DNA of 64,000 nt from Primorskyibacter flagellatus (GTDB taxonomy: Bacteria; Pseudomonadota; Alphaproteobacteria; Rhodobacterales; Rhodobacteraceae), in assembly GCF_014638275.1 (NCBI RefSeq), contig NZ_BMFJ01000001.1, positions 620,001 to 684,000 of the forward strand, in the 5' to 3' direction. Position 1 is the stretch's first letter; each line of letters starts with the position of its first letter. The position numbers and the translations under genes were made by a program. Below the pieces are notes generated by a model. That model did no database searches. It was given only the letters and a program-made list of their open reading frames with translations, and was not told the origin of the DNA. Of the stretch, positions 60,712 through 64,000 are shown one piece after another.

Positions 60712-61715
60712 TCTGCCGCCTTGGCCTGGGCGGTCCAGCCGAGCGTTCCGGCCAGCCGCTGCTGCGCCTCGGCATATTCGCGGGCGAAACGGTCGACCAG
60801 CTGCGCCGCCGGAACGACCTCCCGGATGGCACCGATGCCCTGGCCCGATCCCCAGATGTCCTTCCATTTCTTCGCCTTGGACCCTTCGCCCGAGCCGAAG
60901 TTCATCGCCGAGGGGTCGGACCGTTCCAGCGCCTCGGGGTCCATGCCCGCATTGGCGATGGAGGGCTTGAGGTAGTTGCCCCAGACCCCGGTGAAGAGGT
61001 TGGAATAGACGATGTCCGACGCGCCGTGCTGCGTGATCATGTCCTTGTAGCCCTGCACGGCGTTGGCTTCCTCCGTCGCGATGAACGCGGACCCGGCATA
61101 GGCGCCGTCCGCCCCCATGGCCTGCGCGGCGAGGATGGAGGAACCGGAGGCGATGGCGCCGGAGAGGAACACCGGGCCGTCGAACCATTCGCGGATTTCC
61201 TGGATCAGGGCGAGCGGGGAGAGCGCACCGGCATGGCCACCGGCCCCGGCGGCGACGGCGATCAGCCCGTCCGCGCCCTTTTCGATGGCCTTGTGGGCGA
61301 AGACGTCGTTGATGATGTCATGCAGGACAATGGCGCCGACGGAATGCGCGGCCTCGTAGACCCAGGGCTGCGCGCCGAGCGAGGTGATCCAGACCGGCAC
61401 CTTGTGCTTGACGCAGATCTCCACGTCGCGCTCCAGCCGGGCGTTGGACTTGTGGACGATCTGGTTGACCGCATAGGGCGCGGCGGGGAAGTCGGGGTTG
61501 GACTGGTTGTGGGCGTCCAGTTCTTCCGCGATGCGGGTCAGCCACTTGTCCAGCTCGATCTCCTCGCCGGGCTGTTCACGGGCGTTCAGCGCGGGAAAGG
61601 AGCCGACGATCCCCGCCTTGCACTGGGCCAGCACCAGGTCAGGGTTGGAGATGATGAACAGCGGGCTGCCGATAAGCGGGATCCGCAGGTTCTGGAGTTG
61701 GGCGGGCAGCGTCAT
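60708..61715 (-). CDS. Nitronate monooxygenase/NPD-family flavoprotein (second copy)
   Basis: A 335-residue FMN TIM-barrel protein: PLIGSPLFIISNPDLVLAQCKAG, VAAGAGGHAGALSPLALIQEI with the conserved GGH, and LSGAIASGSSILAAQAMGADGAYAGSAFIAT. It differs strongly from the NMO-like protein at 47032, so it is not a recent duplicate. A GGGAGGA site precedes ATG 61715. The coupled VOC gene follows. Confidence 0.9.
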   Translation of the reverse strand: MTLPAQLQNLRIPLIGSPLFIISNPDLVLAQCKAGIVGSFPALNAREQPGEEIELDKWLTRIAEELDAHNQSNPDFPAAPYAVNQIVHKSNARLERDVEICVKHKVPVWITSLGAQPWVYEAAHSVGAIVLHDIINDVFAHKAIEKGADGLIAVAAGAGGHAGALSPLALIQEIREWFDGPVFLSGAIASGSSILAAQAMGADGAYAGSAFIATEEANAVQGYKDMITQHGASDIVYSNLFTGVWGNYLKPSIANAGMDPEALERSDPSAMNFGSGEGSKAKKWKDIWGSGQGIGAIREVVPAAQLVDRFAREYAEAQQRLAGTLGWTAQAKAAE

Positions 61716-61863
61716 GTCTCGGTTTCCTCCCTCGGGAATGCGCGTGTTGGCGACATTGTGGGGCGGGGGCGGACGGAATGCAATTGGGTGCATGTGCATG
61801 GAACAGGCTGTCGCGGCGGAAGCGGGCTTGCACGGCGCGGGGACGCAGCGCAGGATCCGCGCC

Positions 61864-62325
61864 ATGCGCGATGCCGTCCATACCGTAGACACCCCGTTCG
61901 GTCCTTTCCGCCTGCGTGACGGCGGCGGGGCCATCACCGAGGCCGGTTGGCGGCGGATGGAGGGGGCGGGGCCGTCCAGACTCCTTTTAGAGGCGGAGGA
62001 GCAGCTGCGGGCCTATTTTGCAGGGGAACTGACGATGTTCAACCTGCCCGTGAGGGTGGAAGCATCGGAGATCGTACGGCAGGTCTGTGGCTGCCTGATG
62101 CGGATACCTCTTGGCGAGACGCGGACCTATGGCGACCTCGCCAGGGAACTCGGCCGTCCGGCGCAGGCGATCGGTCAGGCCTGCGGGCTCAATCCCGTGC
62201 CGGTGATCGTGCCGTGTCACCGGGTGCTTGGCGCGACGGGGCTTGGCGGGTTCTCGGCGCCGGGCGGGGTGGAGACGAAGGTGGCGCTGCTGCGGCTGGA
62301 GGGAGCGGCGGGGCTTCTGATCTGA
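61864..62325 (+). CDS. ogt: Methylated-DNA-protein cysteine methyltransferase (Ogt type)
   Basis: A 153-residue suicide DNA-repair protein that removes methyl from O6-methylguanine. The active-site Cys is in VIVPCHRVLG (about residue 119). ETRTYGDLARELGRPAQAIGQACGLNP is the DNA-binding helix-turn-helix with the recognition arginine region. ATG 61864 is chosen by AGGAT spacing and homology. It is divergent from the NMO gene. Confidence 0.9.
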   Translation: MRDAVHTVDTPFGPFRLRDGGGAITEAGWRRMEGAGPSRLLLEAEEQLRAYFAGELTMFNLPVRVEASEIVRQVCGCLMRIPLGETRTYGDLARELGRPAQAIGQACGLNPVPVIVPCHRVLGATGLGGFSAPGGVETKVALLRLEGAAGLLI

Positions 62326-62332
62326 CGGACAA

Positions 62333-62362
62333 AAATGACCAGATTGACGATTTGGGTCATTT
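62333..62362 (+). terminator. Possible terminator hairpin after ogt
   Basis: AAATGACC (62333-62340) pairs with GGTCATTT (62355-62362) around a 14-nt loop, 8 bp after the ogt stop. It is AT-rich and has no T run, so termination is uncertain. Confidence 0.4.
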
Positions 62363-62590
62363 GGTCAGAAACGGGTAGACGGTTGAAGAGGGGCCTCAGG
62401 GTTTGATCGGGGATGGCTGAGCGGGGAGATCCTCGGGGCGAGCCCGAGGATGACGGTTCGCGGGGAGGTCGGGTCGTCGGGGAGACCGGGGTATTGGGAG
62501 GTCTGTGCCGGGGAGGTCGGTGCCGGGGACGCGATGCCAGCGGAGGTCGAGTCGCGGGGATGGTTATGCGCCGCGGCAGGGTGGCGCCTT

Positions 62591-62613
62591 GGTGGGCTGG
62601 AAGCCCACCCTAC
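62591..62613. repeat. REP-like hairpin GGTGGGCT-GGA-AGCCCACC
   Basis: A perfect 8-bp stem (62591-62598 with 62602-62609) followed by CTAC. It belongs to the GTAGG/CCTAC-flanked hairpin family also seen at 9989-10044 and 50531-50600. Confidence 0.5.
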
Positions 62614-63005
62614 GCCGGGATGTTCCGGGGCGTTGCTGCGGATGACTTGAACGGCTGGCGCTGGCGGCCCGTCCGATGCGGATGCGTCGGCGGACCGGGT
62701 GCCATCTGATCGTCCCTGCGGCAGCTGCTTCGTTAGCAGTTGAGCGATGATTTGTCCGGGGGCGGTCACGGTTGGAGGAAGGGGGGACCGTGAGGGTGGC
62801 GGTACACCTGTCATCGGACAGGTGCTGCCTTGGGGAGGTGCAGAGCGTGTCGACGGCTGCCGGTGGCGATGTCTGTCGGGAAAAGGCCGGGGGTGAGGTG
62901 CGGGATCACCGGCCTGTCCCGGTGGCGGGAGAACCGCGGGTCGGGCCCGAGGGTGACGGGGAGCCGGAGGTGGGGCGTGACGGACGGACGCTGAGCGCGG
63001 CCACT

Positions 63006-63027
63006 CCCTCTCCCGCGGAGGAGAGGG
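63006..63027. repeat. Hairpin CCCTCTCC-N6-GGAGAGGG downstream of phaZ
   Basis: A perfect 8-bp stem 27 bp downstream of the phaZ stop. It shares its CCCTCTCCCGC core with 4314-4335. On the minus strand it could help to end the phaZ transcript, though a T run is lacking. Confidence 0.4.
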
Positions 63028-63053
63028 CCGGATTAAGGTGGGGGGGGGAGAGC

Positions 63054-64000
63054 CTACTTCGCCACCGACAGCTTGGAGGCCCTGGTCCGCGTCGCGGCGG
63101 CCTTCTTCGGGGTGGCGGGGGTCGCGTTGGCGTCGATGAAGTCGAGCACCAGCGGGCGGATGTTGTTGCGCCAGGACGATCCGGCGAAGATGCCGTAGTG
63201 GCCCGCGCCCGGTTCGAGATGGCTCGCCTTCTTGCTGTCGGGCAGGCCGGTGCAGAGTGCGAGCGCGGCGACGCACTGGCCGGGGGCGGAGATGTCGTCC
63301 TTCTCCCCTTCGACCGTCTTCACCGCGACATCGGTAATCTTGCCGATGTCGACCATGTGGCCGTCGACCATGAAGCGGTTCTCGGCGATCTCATGCTCCT
63401 TGAAGATGCGGTGCACGGTGGAGAGGTAGAATTCCGCCGTCATGTCCATCACCGCCAGGTATTCGTCGTAGAAGCGGTTGTGGTGGTCGTGGTCCGACGC
63501 CTCTCCGCGCATCACGCGGAAGATCTGTTCCTGGAACGCCGTGGCGTGGCGGTCGAGGTTCATGGAGATGAAGGAGGTCAGCTGCAGCAGGCCGGGATAG
63601 ACCCGCCGCCCGATGCCGGCGTAGTTCGCGCCGACCCGCTGGATCATCGTCTCCTCGAGCTGGCCCATGGTGACGGAATGGCCGAAGTCGGTCACCTCTG
63701 TCGGGGTGGCACCGGGGTCGATCGGACCGCCGATCAGGGTGAGGGTCGCGGGCTGTGCGTCCGGGTCCATTTCGGCCAGGTAGGCGGTGGCGGCCAGCAC
63801 CAGCGGCGCGGGCTGGCAGACGGCGATCACGTTCACGTCCTTGCCGAGGTGCTTCATGAAATCGACGACGTAGAGCGTGTAGTCCTCGATATCGAACTTG
63901 CCTTCAGAGACGGGAATGTCGCGGGCATTGTGCCAGTCGGTGATGTAGACCTCGGCGTCCGGCAGCAGGGAGATGACGGTGGAGCGCAGCAGCGTCGCGT
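63054..64000 (-). CDS. phaZ: Intracellular polyhydroxyalkanoate (PHB) depolymerase, partial
   Basis: The frame runs from the stop at 63054 through the right window edge (315 codons seen), so the N terminus is missing. It contains DWHNARDIP just inside the edge, then VIAVCQPAP (nucleophile-elbow-like region of the PHB_depo_C family), LIGGPIDPGATPT and GAGHYGIFAGSSWR (catalytic His in GAGHYG). The Lys/Ala-rich C-terminal tail (TPKKAAATRTRASKL) is unusual and could contact granules or DNA. It releases 3-hydroxybutyrate from storage granules, linking to the acs and beta-oxidation genes in the window. Confidence 0.93.
   Translation of the reverse strand, partial: ATLLRSTVISLLPDAEVYITDWHNARDIPVSEGKFDIEDYTLYVVDFMKHLGKDVNVIAVCQPAPLVLAATAYLAEMDPDAQPATLTLIGGPIDPGATPTEVTDFGHSVTMGQLEETMIQRVGANYAGIGRRVYPGLLQLTSFISMNLDRHATAFQEQIFRVMRGEASDHDHHNRFYDEYLAVMDMTAEFYLSTVHRIFKEHEIAENRFMVDGHMVDIGKITDVAVKTVEGEKDDISAPGQCVAALALCTGLPDSKKASHLEPGAGHYGIFAGSSWRNNIRPLVLDFIDANATPATPKKAAATRTRASKLSVAK

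Larger units (their letters stand above)
62326..63053. other. 728-bp gene-free region
   Basis: Convergent gap between ogt and phaZ. Long open frames exist on both strands, but their composition (Arg/Pro/Gly-rich, no homology) marks them as GC-driven artefacts. The region holds three hairpins (62333-62362, 62591-62609, 63006-63027) and a run of nine G (63040-63048). I see no convincing gene. Confidence 0.55.

Noticed and set aside
62365-63276. A 303-codon open frame on the minus strand overlapping phaZ and the gap upstream of it
   Set aside because: Arg/Pro/Ala-rich composition without domains, and overlap with the well-supported phaZ frame, mark it as a GC-driven artefact.

Overview
The window looks like chromosomal DNA of an alphaproteobacterium, most likely of the Rhodobacteraceae/roseobacter group. 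It is GC-rich. It carries a GapR (DUF2312) gene, an NDUFA12-type complex I subunit, a VPLPA-CTERM surface protein, ScfR-type and TRAP-type genes, and the order clpX / Rid protein / NDUFA12 / mlaD / DUF2155 / aat / accC / accB. The species cannot be named from the sequence alone.

Layout. (1) 1-6.4 kb holds housekeeping genes: the 3' end of clpX, a Rid-family protein, a lone VPLPA-CTERM protein, a complex I assembly subunit, mlaD, a DUF2155 protein, aat and accCB. (2) 6.4-20.8 kb looks like a short-chain acyl/acetate region. It has a PRC-barrel envelope protein and a minus-strand unit running substrate-binding protein-livH-livM-livG-livF-acs. An ScfR-type XRE regulator diverges from that unit. 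Next come a stand-alone receiver, a small membrane protein, an SLC5-transporter/histidine-kinase fusion (CrbS/CbrA-like) and a FliM/FliN-like SpoA-domain protein. (3) 21-23.3 kb is a persulfide/sulfur operon (MBL persulfide dioxygenase, split YeeE/YedE, DUF442) resembling the bigR/blh operon but without its regulator. (4) 23.5-27.7 kb has small genes, gapR, a FlaR-like P-loop protein, an orphan family and an FbpB-type iron permease. (5) 27.7-32.0 kb is a tRNA-Thr(TGT) gene with a 4.2-kb integrated element, bounded by 16-bp copies of the tRNA 3' end. The element carries a P4-type integrase, an AlpA-like excisionase, HTH proteins and unknown genes. A HEPN-like gene lies just outside it.

(6) 32.7-62.3 kb is a large catabolic region. 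It includes an acyl-CoA synthetase, and an ADH/ene-reductase/MBL/PrpD operon behind twin GGTATACC palindromes. A MarR/ABM divergent pair, a TetR regulator and a TRAP transporter (DctPQM) follow. Then come an SDR, a DUF35-thiolase-hydratase-nitronate monooxygenase operon, an isolated form-II CoxL-type molybdoenzyme and a CoA-transferase pair. A pimFACD-like operon (bifunctional hydratase/dehydrogenase, ligase, two acyl-CoA dehydrogenases) follows, then a nitroreductase, a lytic transglycosylase, a VOC protein, a second nitronate monooxygenase and an Ogt-type methyltransferase. (7) The window ends inside a minus-strand phaZ-type PHB depolymerase.

How it fits together: most of the window deals with carbon entering as acids. 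The genes cover uptake (TRAP, liv-type ABC), CoA activation (acs, two further ligases, CoA-transferase), beta-oxidation and storage-polymer turnover. Local regulators and repeated operator-like palindromes sit between divergent units. The least explained parts are the tRNA-Thr element with its HEPN-like neighbour, the transporter-kinase/FliM-like operon, and the ADH/OYE/MBL/PrpD operon whose substrate is not evident.
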